From: a virus
Reading direction: 5' to 3' (one strand)
DNA: 56,446 nt
IMG/VR virus record: IMGVR_UViG_3300042465_007438
Coordinates: 1-56,446 of that record
How positions within the stretch are numbered: position 1 is the first letter of the stretch; each line of letters opens with the position of its first letter. Under the pieces are notes generated by a model. The model did no database searches, was not told the DNA's origin, and was given only the letters and a program-made list of their open reading frames with translations. Both the position numbers and the translations under genes were made by a program. Below, in pieces: positions 40,620 to 50,096 of the stretch.

Positions 40620-40909
40620 CTAACATTATCTGTAAGTTAGAAGAGGCATTAGAACAACAGGGAAAAGAAATACCTAAAGAAGAAAGATGGATGCCTGAAG
40701 ACTATTATAAAAAGTATCCTGAAGAAAAGCACTATCCTGTATATTCTGAAAAACTACAACAGGAATTTAAAAAAGGACTTTTATGTCTAAAAAAAGCCAA
40801 GATATATGCACAACGAATAGACTGGTTTTTGTCTTCTGATGATTCAGAAGAAACTTTTTATCAACGATTACACGAAGAATTAAAACAATTTGACAATGAC
40901 ACTCAATGA
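40580..40909 (+). CDS. Conserved phage protein (MSGGYFNY type)
   Basis: 109 aa. MSGGYFNYAQNNITNIICKL is the opening of a small family seen in Bacteroidota phages. Helical and charged. The start lies 40 bases inside the primase gene. No function known. Confidence 0.6.
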   Translation: MSGGYFNYAQNNITNIICKLEEALEQQGKEIPKEERWMPEDYYKKYPEEKHYPVYSEKLQQEFKKGLLCLKKAKIYAQRIDWFLSSDDSEETFYQRLHEELKQFDNDTQ

Positions 40910-41135
40910 GATAGCAACAATTTTTAAAAGGCAGATCAATGAAAGTAACAGTGAAGCTTTAAACTCAGCTTTGTCAGACGGACTGTTTTTCTTTAGAGCT
41001 GCAGAAGTTTATAGTAACGCACTTACTGCTCTTACTATGGAACAAGTAACTGAAGAAGCTTTTATTGAAATGATCGATAACGAAATGCTTAAACTATTTA
41101 GAGAACGTCTTAACGATGAGCAAACTATCAATTAA
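40890..41135 (+). CDS. Small helical protein
   Basis: 81 aa, helical throughout; overlaps both neighbours by 20 bases. Unknown. Confidence 0.5.
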   Translation: MTMTLNEIATIFKRQINESNSEALNSALSDGLFFFRAAEVYSNALTALTMEQVTEEAFIEMIDNEMLKLFRERLNDEQTIN

Positions 41136-41406
41136 ATCCAATGAATTTCTAATGATGCTTTTAGATAAGCAGTTAGAGCCTTATGGAGTTACTTGGATGG
41201 AATGTGAGGAAATACATAAACTAAGTGGAAAACCTCCTTATCATCAGTATACATTTAAAACTCTAGAAGAATTTGAAGCGTGGAAGAATTTCTGCATAGA
41301 ACAAATGAGGAACACTAAAGAACGATTGAGTAAAAAAAGAGCAGAAAAAGAATTTCACTGGCTACAAGCTACTTACGGACTAAAAGAAGAATACCGACAT
41401 GCTTAA
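41116..41406 (+). CDS. Small hypothetical protein
   Basis: 96 aa, basic helical end (RNTKERLSKKRAEKEFHW). Overlaps the next gene by eight bases. Unknown. Confidence 0.5.
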   Translation: MSKLSIKSNEFLMMLLDKQLEPYGVTWMECEEIHKLSGKPPYHQYTFKTLEEFEAWKNFCIEQMRNTKERLSKKRAEKEFHWLQATYGLKEEYRHA

Positions 41407-41773
41407 GATAGAAGATACTGTTGCTATTGTGATAGTTAATTCTCAGTTGAAAGAGGATTTCTGTTTCTTCTTAGGAGAGCAAAACTGGGTAGAAAAAGAC
41501 TGGGAAGGTTATGTAAGGGAATTTGAATCTAAAGGAATTATTCTTGTTGATTCAGAAAACTCTGTAGTACAACGGATGCTTGAGAAATCTTATAACCTTG
41601 ATCGGAAAATCATTTATTACTTTTTAGGATGTAATAATCTGATAAAAGACGTAGATATTTTCAGCCACTACATATTTGACACCAAAACCGACTGGGACAT
41701 TTTCTTAATTACTCACAATAATCTATACAATGCTAAATTTTCCGACACTAGAAACTTTGCAGGAATACCGTAG
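41399..41773 (+). CDS. Hypothetical protein
   Basis: 124 aa, alpha/beta (VAIVIVNSQLKEDFCFFLG), ending 44 bases inside the nuclease gene. No motif recognised. Confidence 0.5.
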   Translation: MLKIEDTVAIVIVNSQLKEDFCFFLGEQNWVEKDWEGYVREFESKGIILVDSENSVVQRMLEKSYNLDRKIIYYFLGCNNLIKDVDIFSHYIFDTKTDWDIFLITHNNLYNAKFSDTRNFAGIP

Positions 41774-42803
41774 TAATACGGGACTGTCTCAATCGTTTCT
41801 TAAAAAGGTACTTTCTAATGACACAAGAGAAATCAAGCAAACTGTTCCTATGATTATAGGAAGCCTTTTAGATGCTAAACTTACCAGTCCTAATCTGGTA
41901 GATAGTTTGTATCACAAAGGCATTGTAAAACGACCTAGTGATACTATCAAAGGATTTATAGACGAACTGTACATTCAAAAGGTTGAAGAGACTTCTAATT
42001 TCAAGTTTAAAGAATTTGAAGAGTATAAAGAGGTTATTATCTCGAAGGCTAGAGAGGCTAACTATCAGCCACGATGGGGAGATGATGCAGTCTGGAACTC
42101 CGTAGTTAAAGAAGGACAAGCTTACTGGGACGAATTGATAGAAGCACAAGGAAGAACATTAGTAACTGATGAAGAATGGCAAACTACCGAAATTATTACT
42201 TCAATGACAATGTCTAATTCTTTAACAGGACGCTATTTTGTTGATCAAAAAGAAGTAGATATTTACTATCAGTGTCCTTTGTACGGACAAGATGAAGCAG
42301 GACAACTACTGAAAGGACTTGCAGATATGATCGTAGTAGAACATGAAACTAAAACGATTTACCTGATAGACATAAAGACTTCAACTGCACGGAACATCCA
42401 AGAGTGGATGAACATTTGTCGACAAAAGAGTTATCCGTTTCAAATGTCGTTTTACCACTTTATGTTAAAACGTAGTCTTAAAGACTTTGTAGCAGAAGAT
42501 TATAAAATCCTTTGTCGCTGGATGGTAATTCCTTATTCAGTTGAATCATTTAAACCTTGGATTATTCCCTGCTCTGCTGAACTTTTACAAGTAGGTAAGT
42601 ATGGATATTCTGTTGTGAAAGACGTAAACGTATTAGGGAAAGCTATTTCATATGCTACTAACCCTTATAAAGACGGCTGGATGAACGCTTTGAGTGTGTA
42701 TAGACGTAGTCAGGAATTGGGAATTAAAGACTACGATGTAAAGTGGTATTTGCATAACGGAAAATTGAGTGAGGCGGACACAGAAAGTTTATTTTTTTCA
42801 TAA
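41730..42803 (+). CDS. PD-(D/E)XK exonuclease (RecB-like)
   Basis: 357 aa. An N-terminal helical part, then GSLLDAKL, GLADMIVVEHETKTIYLIDI followed by KTS (D...D-x-K), and FQMSFYHFML as the Q-x3-Y helix. A second nuclease of the same superfamily as the one at 8399, but intein-free. It probably resects DNA ends for the annealing ATPase. Its stop overlaps the next ATG by one base. Confidence 0.75.
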   Translation: MLNFPTLETLQEYRSNTGLSQSFLKKVLSNDTREIKQTVPMIIGSLLDAKLTSPNLVDSLYHKGIVKRPSDTIKGFIDELYIQKVEETSNFKFKEFEEYKEVIISKAREANYQPRWGDDAVWNSVVKEGQAYWDELIEAQGRTLVTDEEWQTTEIITSMTMSNSLTGRYFVDQKEVDIYYQCPLYGQDEAGQLLKGLADMIVVEHETKTIYLIDIKTSTARNIQEWMNICRQKSYPFQMSFYHFMLKRSLKDFVAEDYKILCRWMVIPYSVESFKPWIIPCSAELLQVGKYGYSVVKDVNVLGKAISYATNPYKDGWMNALSVYRRSQELGIKDYDVKWYLHNGKLSEADTESLFFS

Positions 42804-43507
42804 TGATAACTAATCGAACGTATTACTATTTATATCCTACGATAGAAGCTTTTGGCACTACGTTTCTTCAAGAGTTGAAGGAACTAACTGCTTATGGAAA
42901 GAAACCTATTGGGTCTTCCATTCACTCTATTTATATCGTAGATGTTTTATATTACAAAGCAAAGAAAAAATCTCTGGATATATCACAACTGGAAGAATTA
43001 CTATTTATGGTAATTGATACTAAAGGAGCAAAAAACGACACCTATATTAATGTGAGTGTCGGATATGCAAAGTTCCTTCAGTTCTTAAAATACTGTAGAA
43101 AGACTTCCTTTTATGTAAACGACTATTGGGTACAAGATGGTCACTGCTTTGTATTTAAAGTTCCTAAGAAGTTTTCTAATGCCTATAAAAAGTTTCTTAA
43201 ATCTCAATACTCTCAAATGTATACTCAGGAAGATATAAATCGTCTTGGGTATAAACTTGTAGTAGAAAGAAAAGGAGAGAAAGTTTACAACTTCATTGCT
43301 GCTGTTTTATTGAGAGATAAGGAAAGAGGTCTGCAGAAACTAGCTAAAGAAATTCAAGAACGATTTAGCGCAAATGTTCTTCCCGATGAGCCCGATGAAT
43401 ATGATCTTCCATGGCGTAAACAAGATGAATTTTTTCACTTCAAATATTTAAAAGATGATTTACAAGCAATTAGAGACATGGAAATGGAATTTAGAAGAAG
43501 CATATAA
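42803..43507 (+). CDS. Hypothetical protein
   Basis: 234 aa, basic, aromatic-rich (FLKYCRKTSFYVNDYWVQDG), with a helical C-terminus and DEPDEYDLP. It lies between a nuclease and thyX. Not recognised. Confidence 0.55.
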   Translation: MITNRTYYYLYPTIEAFGTTFLQELKELTAYGKKPIGSSIHSIYIVDVLYYKAKKKSLDISQLEELLFMVIDTKGAKNDTYINVSVGYAKFLQFLKYCRKTSFYVNDYWVQDGHCFVFKVPKKFSNAYKKFLKSQYSQMYTQEDINRLGYKLVVERKGEKVYNFIAAVLLRDKERGLQKLAKEIQERFSANVLPDEPDEYDLPWRKQDEFFHFKYLKDDLQAIRDMEMEFRRSI

Positions 43508-43724
43508 AGAAGTAGATTTTAGTATTCATGGTAAAGAGTTCAGAGCATTTGTAAAAATAAGTAAAGACAAACGAACTTGGACTATGCTTTATCAGAACGA
43601 ATCTAATCCGGACGATTGGTTTATACGAAAGGAAATATCAAGCCCGGAGTTATGGCAATATGGTAGACCAGTGCTTCCACAAACTTACAATCACCTGTTA
43701 AAAAAGTTGATAGAAAAAACATGA
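43455..43724 (+). CDS. Small hypothetical protein
   Basis: 89 aa (METWKW-type start within MIYKQLETWKWNLEEAYKEV), overlapping the previous gene by 53 bases and coupled to thyX by ATGA. Unknown. Confidence 0.5.
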   Translation: MIYKQLETWKWNLEEAYKEVDFSIHGKEFRAFVKISKDKRTWTMLYQNESNPDDWFIRKEISSPELWQYGRPVLPQTYNHLLKKLIEKT

Positions 43725-44695
43725 ATGTAAAAATCTTAGCAGATACTTACGGTAATCATAACTCAAGGGTAACTACTTTTCTTGTAGAGTATCCAAGATT
43801 TATAGAGCCGGAAGTATTAAGACATCGAGCTTTAAGTTTTTCTGCAGCCAGTTCAAGAGCAGTAAATCTTAATAAACACATCGAACGAGTAAAGTCTAAC
43901 TACTTTATTCCTTGGTTTACTAAAGATGCACGAGGAATGTCTGCTAAAGAATATCTTGACAAAGATCAAGATTCAAAAGCATCTATTCTTTGGAAATCTG
44001 CAGTAAAGGAGTCTATTGAAGTATGTGAATCCCTAAGTAAATTGGGAGTACATAAACAACACGCATCACGACTACTTCAGTCGTTTGAGTATCAGGAAAT
44101 GATTATTACTGGAACTAACTGGGAGTCATTCTTCGAGTTACGATGCCCTAAATATTACATTCCGGGATATGAAAAAGACTATTATCGTAGTTTGGTAGAC
44201 GTTATACGAATGACTGATAAATATGATCTCAAAGGTTTTGATTCTGAAAAACATAATGCGTCTTCTGCACAACCTGAAATCCAACATTTGGCGGAAAGAA
44301 TGTGGGATATATATAATCTTAGTGTTCCTAAAACTGGCGGCATTCATCTTCCTTTTGGCTTTAATGAGACTTTATCCTTAGAAGATAACTTAGCCCGCAA
44401 TGTAGCACAATGTGCCCGTATAAGCTATTTGAGCGACGTAGACGACATTGAAAAAGACAAGGTTCTATACAACAAGTTAAAAGCTGAACATCACTGGTCT
44501 CCGTTTGAGCACATTTGTTTTCCTATGAGTTTAAATGAGTGGAGTCTGTTCTCTACTTCAGTCTTTTATAAAGACAAAGAAGGAAAACAAATGGTACGTA
44601 CAGACAGCGGACTATGTAAGAATTTTAAAGGGTTTATTCCGCTACGATTTATTGAAGAAAATAACTTAGATTTCAACAGATATGGAAATACTTAA
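43721..44695 (+). CDS. thyX: Flavin-dependent thymidylate synthase
   Basis: 324 aa, longer than many ThyX. LRHRALSFSAASSRAV near residues 38-53 contains the RHR-x7-S motif that binds FAD and dUMP, and HWSPFEHICFPM near 257 is the conserved H-x-S-x-F-E/H region. It makes dTMP from dUMP using flavin and methylene-folate. It works with dut (52011) and the reductase (55113). Confidence 0.93.
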   Translation: MNVKILADTYGNHNSRVTTFLVEYPRFIEPEVLRHRALSFSAASSRAVNLNKHIERVKSNYFIPWFTKDARGMSAKEYLDKDQDSKASILWKSAVKESIEVCESLSKLGVHKQHASRLLQSFEYQEMIITGTNWESFFELRCPKYYIPGYEKDYYRSLVDVIRMTDKYDLKGFDSEKHNASSAQPEIQHLAERMWDIYNLSVPKTGGIHLPFGFNETLSLEDNLARNVAQCARISYLSDVDDIEKDKVLYNKLKAEHHWSPFEHICFPMSLNEWSLFSTSVFYKDKEGKQMVRTDSGLCKNFKGFIPLRFIEENNLDFNRYGNT

Positions 44696-44774
44696 CCTTA
44701 TTGTTACTCGACATGGTGAAGTGACAATCATTCATTCTTTTGTAATGGGCCTTCGCCTACTTCTCGTGTTATAA
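44682..44774 (+). CDS. Doubtful 30-aa peptide overlapping thyX end
   Basis: ATG within the last codons of thyX gives MEILNLIVTRHGEVTIIHSF then VMGLRLLLVL. No leader or family supports it. The following bases to 44818 are an AT-rich leader with the motif TAAATTATTTAACC. Confidence 0.2.
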   Translation: MEILNLIVTRHGEVTIIHSFVMGLRLLLVL

Positions 44775-44818
44775 ATTATTTAACCTATGTATATAGGTAT
44801 TTACCAAAAGATTAATTT

Positions 44819-45109
44819 ATGTACATCTCAATTTATAAATCAGACCCTCCTGTTAAGTGGAACTCTTTAGTAGAATTTGCGACTAAAGAGCTAAGTATTT
44901 ATAGGACAGAAAAAGGAACTTTTAAACAAGATGCTTCTTTCAAAGTATATCTTAATATTAATTGGGAATCTTCAGTATGGGGCGGCTTTATCGGTCAAGA
45001 CAATGAAGAAGCATTAAAAGGATTTGTCAAGTCCAGAGAGTTTCTTGATCTATGTACTAAACTAGACTACAGTATTTACTCAACACAAAAATTAAACAAT
45101 GCTGATTAA
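44819..45109 (+). CDS. Small hypothetical protein
   Basis: 96 aa, alpha/beta with W-rich SVWGGFIGQDNEE. Overlaps the next ATG by 11 bases. Unknown. Confidence 0.5.
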   Translation: MYISIYKSDPPVKWNSLVEFATKELSIYRTEKGTFKQDASFKVYLNINWESSVWGGFIGQDNEEALKGFVKSREFLDLCTKLDYSIYSTQKLNNAD

Positions 45110-45230
45110 ACTTACCGGAGATAGCAGTTGGGATTTGTTCATTAACTCTATGAACGAAGATCTAACCAATTTAGCCAAGACTATAAACTATGGGTTCGAT
45201 GATCTTTTCGAGTCTTTAAACATTTGGTAG
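45099..45230 (+). CDS. 43-aa small protein
   Basis: MLIKLTGDSSWDLFINSMNE then DLTNLAKTINYGFDDLFESL. It fills the space between its neighbours and overlaps the upstream gene by 11 bases, which supports it. Unknown. Confidence 0.45.
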   Translation: MLIKLTGDSSWDLFINSMNEDLTNLAKTINYGFDDLFESLNIW

Positions 45231-45232
45231 TT

Positions 45233-45430
45233 ATGTCACAAGAAAAAGATAAAATAAAAGAAGAGGAAATGCCTCCTGATTATTACCCTCCTAAAGATTT
45301 AGCAAATATTATCTGGGGAGTTTGTTTTGATTATAAAGATGTTGAAACAAATAACATTCAAGAGAGAGTTAAACTTGCTTGTTTCTTTGTAGAAAAAATC
45401 TATAAACTTCACAATCATAACACAACATAA
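45233..45430 (+). CDS. Small hypothetical protein
   Basis: 65 aa from ATG 45233 (MSQEKDKIKEEEMPPDYYPP), acidic start, helical end. The next ATG follows at once. Unknown. Confidence 0.5.
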   Translation: MSQEKDKIKEEEMPPDYYPPKDLANIIWGVCFDYKDVETNNIQERVKLACFFVEKIYKLHNHNTT

Positions 45431-46147
45431 ATGCAAACAGTAGAGCAACTAGAATCAATGCTAGCAGAAGCAAAACTTCTGGCTAAAAAACAAGAAGATG
45501 AAAAAAAACTAAAACAACTTCAACAGTGGGTAGGTAAATGCTTTTCAAGTCATGTGTTTCAGCGACTACCTAGGCCAGGTAAAAATCTGTATATTCGTAA
45601 AATTGAAGACGTAAAAATAGATCCGGATGGAAGAGCTCAATATTACTTTCACCAATTAGAATTCATGAATTGGTATGATGGTAAATTTAAAGTTGAAGTA
45701 CAACGTTCTTGCTCTAATGAACCCTATCCTACATGGATTGCTTCTTGGAGTCACGAAATTACGCCTGATTTATTTGATGTGATAGCAGATCAAGTTAAAG
45801 CTCATGCCGAGACATACTTTGATGTGATCTCTAATTTGTTCAAACAATCTGATTCCATTACCAATGGAGATAGTTGTAATGAAACTGCAAAAACAACCTT
45901 GATAGAATCAGCTGGTTATACTTTTTTACCGCTGCCAGATAATGTGTTACAAATACTTAGCTGGAATAACCATCCGTTTATATACGAAGGGAAACTGCTT
46001 AATACTCCGGAAAGCATCAGCATAATTAAAATCATTGCTGATAATCTTATAAAAAATGCAAGAGATTGGGGAGGGACAATTCTATCCAGAGATCAGCCTC
46101 GATATGAAGCACTAATTTCTTTTTATAACAAATACAAGGACGTATGA
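45431..46147 (+). CDS. Hypothetical protein
   Basis: 238 aa; an N-terminal coiled coil (residues 1-35), a beta-rich middle and a helical end. ATGA-coupled to the DUF932-like gene, suggesting joint action. Not recognised. Confidence 0.55.
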   Translation: MQTVEQLESMLAEAKLLAKKQEDEKKLKQLQQWVGKCFSSHVFQRLPRPGKNLYIRKIEDVKIDPDGRAQYYFHQLEFMNWYDGKFKVEVQRSCSNEPYPTWIASWSHEITPDLFDVIADQVKAHAETYFDVISNLFKQSDSITNGDSCNETAKTTLIESAGYTFLPLPDNVLQILSWNNHPFIYEGKLLNTPESISIIKIIADNLIKNARDWGGTILSRDQPRYEALISFYNKYKDV

Positions 46148-46854
46148 ATTACACAAAGCTTTTAACTACTGAGAGTGAACTCAGAGCAGTACCTGTTCAG
46201 TCAACTCGTACTTACACAGCTATTCCTCACGGTAAAGTAATCGATGATGTTCGTTACTTTACTCTCAAAGCGGGATTTCGTATCTTAGAAGAAACGTATA
46301 AACAATGTAACTTTGGAGCTATTGCACAAGGTGAGTATCGAATCCAACATATCGATGATGAAGATATGGGGTTACAAATGATTTGGCAAAACTCTACTAA
46401 TAAACAAGTTAGTTTTAAGTTTGCTTTAGGGGCTCAAGTCTTCATTTGTGGTAACGGAATGGTCTTTGGAGACCAAGGTGCATTTAAACGAAAGCATAAA
46501 GGAATTGCTGATATTTTCACCTATAACAAGATGGAAGAAATCATAGGCAATTCTGGAGAAGCTTTTGAAAATATGATTTCTGTAAAAGAACAACTTAAAG
46601 GAATCGAACTGTCTCGTGAGTTGCAGTCTTCTTTCTTAGGTCAACTGTATGCACAAGAAGAAGTTCTTTCTATCAGTCAGGTAAAGATTGTAAAAGATCA
46701 AATGGATGAGCCTTCCTTTGATTACGGAACAGGACAAAATAATGCTTGGACTTTTATGCAGCACTGTACTCACTCGTTTAAGGAGATTACTCCACGAGTG
46801 TATTTGCCAAAACAGATTGAGCTGACTAATTTCTTTCAAGAGAAAGTTTTGTAA
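46144..46854 (+). CDS. DUF932-family phage protein
   Basis: 236 aa. ALGAQVFICGNGMVFGDQGA in the middle resembles the core of DUF932 proteins found on phages and plasmids (N-G-M/L and FK-R-x-H-K). Role unknown; found near recombination genes. Followed by a terminator. Confidence 0.7.
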   Translation: MNYTKLLTTESELRAVPVQSTRTYTAIPHGKVIDDVRYFTLKAGFRILEETYKQCNFGAIAQGEYRIQHIDDEDMGLQMIWQNSTNKQVSFKFALGAQVFICGNGMVFGDQGAFKRKHKGIADIFTYNKMEEIIGNSGEAFENMISVKEQLKGIELSRELQSSFLGQLYAQEEVLSISQVKIVKDQMDEPSFDYGTGQNNAWTFMQHCTHSFKEITPRVYLPKQIELTNFFQEKVL

Positions 46855-46913
46855 CATCTAAGCTAGACTGAAATATTAAAACTAAATAATTTGTTAGAGA
46901 GTGAGTTTATCAC

Positions 46914-46945
46914 GGGGGTCTGTATATTACAGATCCCCTATTTTT
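46914..46945 (+). terminator. Rho-independent terminator
   Basis: GGGGGTCTGTA (46914-46924) pairs with TACAGATCCCC (46928-46938), then TATTTTT. The next ATG is 13 bases later. Confidence 0.8.
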
Positions 46946-46957
46946 AACCTTTAGATT

Positions 46958-48496
46958 ATGAGACTAGAACACTTTGATAAGTTTGTAGAATCCCTTAAAG
47001 AGATGGTTTCTGAAAAAAACCGACTTTCTGAAAAAACCCGACTCTTCCGCTCTTGGGTAGGAGACTACTCCTCAGATATACTTAACTTTATAAATCAACA
47101 TGAAGAAGTAGAAAAAGCTTTTCAACAAGAAAATGCACCAGGACAATATCGTCAGTTTAATATATTTGACCATCCCTCTTTTATAGGAGTAAGTTCTCAA
47201 GATCCTAGTAAAATATCTTATCTGACTTGGAATGCAATAGTAAAACATAACCTGCTTAGGGTAAAATTTCGTAGTAAAGAGTCAGAAGATGTAACTATAT
47301 GGAAACATATTGAAGATTTTAAAAATGAATTAACTATAGCATTAGTTCAGGATTGTGATCTTGTAGACTTTTACGTATATAATGCTTATGATCCTAATTG
47401 TAGAATTCATGCAAAGCCGGGTAAAGTATTTAAGCAGCTTTTCCCAGATTTAAGTGATTCAGAAATCGAGCGTTTTTCTACTCAATATCTTGCTCATATG
47501 AATCCAAAGTATGATTTCAAGTTAGTAAGCGGGAAAGATATTGCTCGATATTACTATTACGAAAACTACATAGAATGCAGCGGAGAACTGGGAGAATCCT
47601 GTATGAGAAATGTAGCAATGTCTTACTTTGACCTTTATACTAAGAATCCACAAGTTCAACTTGCAATTCTTGTAAACAGTAAGGATAAGATTGCAGCTCG
47701 AGCCTTAGTATGGGACAATCAGTATTATGATCGTATCTATGCGATTAATTCAGTTTTTCAGCAGCAGCTTAAAACTCAACTTGAGAAACTTAAACTAATT
47801 AATATATGGTATGGAAGAACTTACCTTGAAGATGAAGATCCTGTTATTGTCAAATTAGACGAGACTAATTTTATCTATTATCCTTTCTTGGACTCCTTGT
47901 ATCTGTTGAATACTGATACTAACGAGATTTCTAACTCGTTAACTATAGAGCCAAACAGATGCTTAGGGAGCACTGGAGGAGGATATGGAGAACGTAATGG
48001 AAGTACTTGCTATCATATTAACAACAACAGTGACCTTAAAGAATACTTTAATTCGCACTCGTGTGATAGTTGCGGAGATAGCTGCAACGAAGTATATGTA
48101 ACTCCTGATGACACTTGTCTTTGTTCAGACTGCTCTCGTTGGTGCTATTACACAGAAGAATACTATCATTATAATGACGTAGTTGTTACATACGCAGGGA
48201 ATAACTGCCACGAAGATGAGGTAGTTCGATTGTTTAACGGAGAGTATGCTTATAGTCAAGATAGCAGCCTCGTAGAAATATCAGGAGTATATTACCTAGA
48301 CAACCAGGTAGGCATATCTGAAATAGACAATGAATATTACGACTTAGACCTATTATCTAACCACACCATTGGTGACACTACTTATTATTGCACAGATGAA
48401 CAAGCAACAGAATTATTATCAGAATACTTACAGCAACAAGAAGAAGAACTTGAAAACTCCAGTGAAGAAACTGGGATCCACTATACCAAATCTTAA
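46958..48496 (+). CDS. Phage protein with SCMR motif and C-terminal zinc cluster
   Basis: 512 aa. Residues 200-300: GELGESCMRNVAMSYFDLYT, NPQVQLAILVNSKDKIAARA, a pattern seen in large phage proteins of unknown role. Residues 365-410: CDSCGDSCNEVY, CLCSDCSRWCYYTEEYY form Cys pairs likely to bind zinc. The C-terminus is acidic. Overlaps the peptidase gene. Confidence 0.6.
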   Translation: MRLEHFDKFVESLKEMVSEKNRLSEKTRLFRSWVGDYSSDILNFINQHEEVEKAFQQENAPGQYRQFNIFDHPSFIGVSSQDPSKISYLTWNAIVKHNLLRVKFRSKESEDVTIWKHIEDFKNELTIALVQDCDLVDFYVYNAYDPNCRIHAKPGKVFKQLFPDLSDSEIERFSTQYLAHMNPKYDFKLVSGKDIARYYYYENYIECSGELGESCMRNVAMSYFDLYTKNPQVQLAILVNSKDKIAARALVWDNQYYDRIYAINSVFQQQLKTQLEKLKLINIWYGRTYLEDEDPVIVKLDETNFIYYPFLDSLYLLNTDTNEISNSLTIEPNRCLGSTGGGYGERNGSTCYHINNNSDLKEYFNSHSCDSCGDSCNEVYVTPDDTCLCSDCSRWCYYTEEYYHYNDVVVTYAGNNCHEDEVVRLFNGEYAYSQDSSLVEISGVYYLDNQVGISEIDNEYYDLDLLSNHTIGDTTYYCTDEQATELLSEYLQQQEEELENSSEETGIHYTKS

Positions 48497-49559
48497 ACTT
48501 CTTGATTGGCTTGTACAAAATCAAAGTGTTTCCTATTCAGAAGAAATGGAAGCATTTATAACTTTATTACATAACTACTGTCTTGAGAAAAACTATACAG
48601 TAGTTCAGGATCATATAGGAAATCTTTATGTCACAAAAGGAAAAGCCGATTCGTATGCTTGTATAGTAGCCCATACAGATACTAATCAAGATATTCAAGA
48701 GTCCGTTCAACTGGTACAAATTGAAGACATTCTCATCGGCTGGAATAACGTAACTTCAGAACAAGTAGGCCCGGGATTTGACGATAAACTGGGTATTCTT
48801 ATAGCACTTCAATGCTTAGAATATTTCTCAACTCTTAAAGTCTTTTTTCCAGCTTTGGAAGAAGTAGGATACAAAGGTACTTCAGTAGCAGACATGAGGT
48901 TTTTTGACGATGTAAATTTCTGCATTCAGCCGGATAGAAATTCGTATAACAACGACATCATCACTTTTACTAACGGTATTGAAACTGCAGGAAAAGACTT
49001 TATTAACACTATCCAGGAACTAGGGTTACTAGACGAGTATTCTTACAAAGAAGCAAATGGTGTAGGTACAGACATTGGAGAGTTGAAACACAAAGGACTA
49101 AAGTGTGCCGCAGTAAACATTTCTTGTGGTTATTACAACGAACATACTGACCAAGAAGTATGTTCTGTATCTCGTCTTCACAATGCACTTAATTTTATCA
49201 TCGATATTATTGTGCAAATAGGCCACTGTAAGTTTGAACATATTCCGGTTAAGAAAGCAGTTGTTCCAGTTAATAGATATTGGGGTGACTATTATGACGA
49301 ACCTAAGAAAACAGAATGGTATCATTTTAGTGCATTTAATGGTGTGTGGGAAAAAGTTATTAACGAAGATGATCTCGTATACTTAGAATATGAACACTGT
49401 ACTGAATGTGGGCATCCTCTGATAGATACAAAAGATGATAATTACGGAGTAAGGTATGAATGTAGGAATTGTGACAGTTCATTTTTCTCGGTAACTAAAC
49501 ATGAAAATAAAAGCAACAAAACAAACAAAGGAGGGAATACCGTATCTGGCCTTTGGTAA
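48396..49559 (+). CDS. Zinc metallopeptidase-like protein (M20/M28/M42 type)
   Basis: 387 aa from ATG 48396; ATG 48369 is also possible, and both lie far inside the previous gene, so the true start may be later. Metal-site motifs in order: AHTDTNQ (H-x-D), PGFDDKLG (bridging D), PALEEVGYKG (E-E), QPDRNS (D), EHTDQE (H), as in aminopeptidases. A C-terminal zinc ribbon CTECGHPL and YECRNCDSS follows. It may trim peptides or counter a host defence. Overlaps the next gene by 59 bases. Confidence 0.75.
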   Translation: MNKQQNYYQNTYSNKKKNLKTPVKKLGSTIPNLKLLDWLVQNQSVSYSEEMEAFITLLHNYCLEKNYTVVQDHIGNLYVTKGKADSYACIVAHTDTNQDIQESVQLVQIEDILIGWNNVTSEQVGPGFDDKLGILIALQCLEYFSTLKVFFPALEEVGYKGTSVADMRFFDDVNFCIQPDRNSYNNDIITFTNGIETAGKDFINTIQELGLLDEYSYKEANGVGTDIGELKHKGLKCAAVNISCGYYNEHTDQEVCSVSRLHNALNFIIDIIVQIGHCKFEHIPVKKAVVPVNRYWGDYYDEPKKTEWYHFSAFNGVWEKVINEDDLVYLEYEHCTECGHPLIDTKDDNYGVRYECRNCDSSFFSVTKHENKSNKTNKGGNTVSGLW

Positions 49560-49911
49560 AGAGAAGTATCTGGAATTCCTTTCCACAATGAGCGACGGAA
49601 CTGAAGTGATTATAGATATTCTTGCAAAAAGAAGTCTAAGTCAAAATAAGTTGCTACATTTGTGGATTGGAATTCTGGCTTCTGAATGGGGAGAACCATC
49701 TGCTCATGTAAAAGCTAAACTAGTATGTGATTTTTTTGGATGTGAAGAAATAGAATACAATGGCAAATCTTATATTGTTCCTGTATCTACTTCTACTCTT
49801 GACAAAAAAACATTTACAGAAGGACTTACCAATATGTATATATGGGCATTAGAAAACGGATACAATTTACCTTCACCGGACGAGTATTTGGCTTATGGAA
49901 AAATGGATTGA
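49501..49911 (+). CDS. NinB-like recombination protein
   Basis: 136 aa. KRSLSQNKLLHLWIGILASE and TSTLDKKTFTEGLTNMYIWA, then NGYNLPSPDEY, follow the NinB/Orf pattern (S-x-x-Q-N-x near the middle, helical C-terminus). NinB helps phage recombination mediators. Assigned by eye. Confidence 0.6.
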   Translation: MKIKATKQTKEGIPYLAFGKEKYLEFLSTMSDGTEVIIDILAKRSLSQNKLLHLWIGILASEWGEPSAHVKAKLVCDFFGCEEIEYNGKSYIVPVSTSTLDKKTFTEGLTNMYIWALENGYNLPSPDEYLAYGKMD

Positions 49912-50095
49912 TATAAACGACAAGTTACCTGAACACAACAAGCTGGTCTTAATCCTTACTTCAGAAGAAGGATATAGACTGGCAGAGTATCAGCCTACTT
50001 ATCTGTATTGCTGGAGAGGAAACAGTGGAGTTAATTACAGTACGAAAGAAATAACACACTGGATGAAGCTTCCTGATCCTCCTGAATTAAAATAG
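49895..50095 (+). CDS. DUF551-type small protein
   Basis: 66 aa. WIDINDKLPEHNKLVLILTS and the end ITHWMKLPDPPE are the marks of DUF551, a common phage protein of unknown role. Confidence 0.75.
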   Translation: MEKWIDINDKLPEHNKLVLILTSEEGYRLAEYQPTYLYCWRGNSGVNYSTKEITHWMKLPDPPELK

Positions 50096-50096
50096 T

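Noticed and set aside
41868-42149. Minus-strand frame inside the 41730 nuclease
   Set aside because: Antisense to a gene with recognised motifs; no leader or family support.
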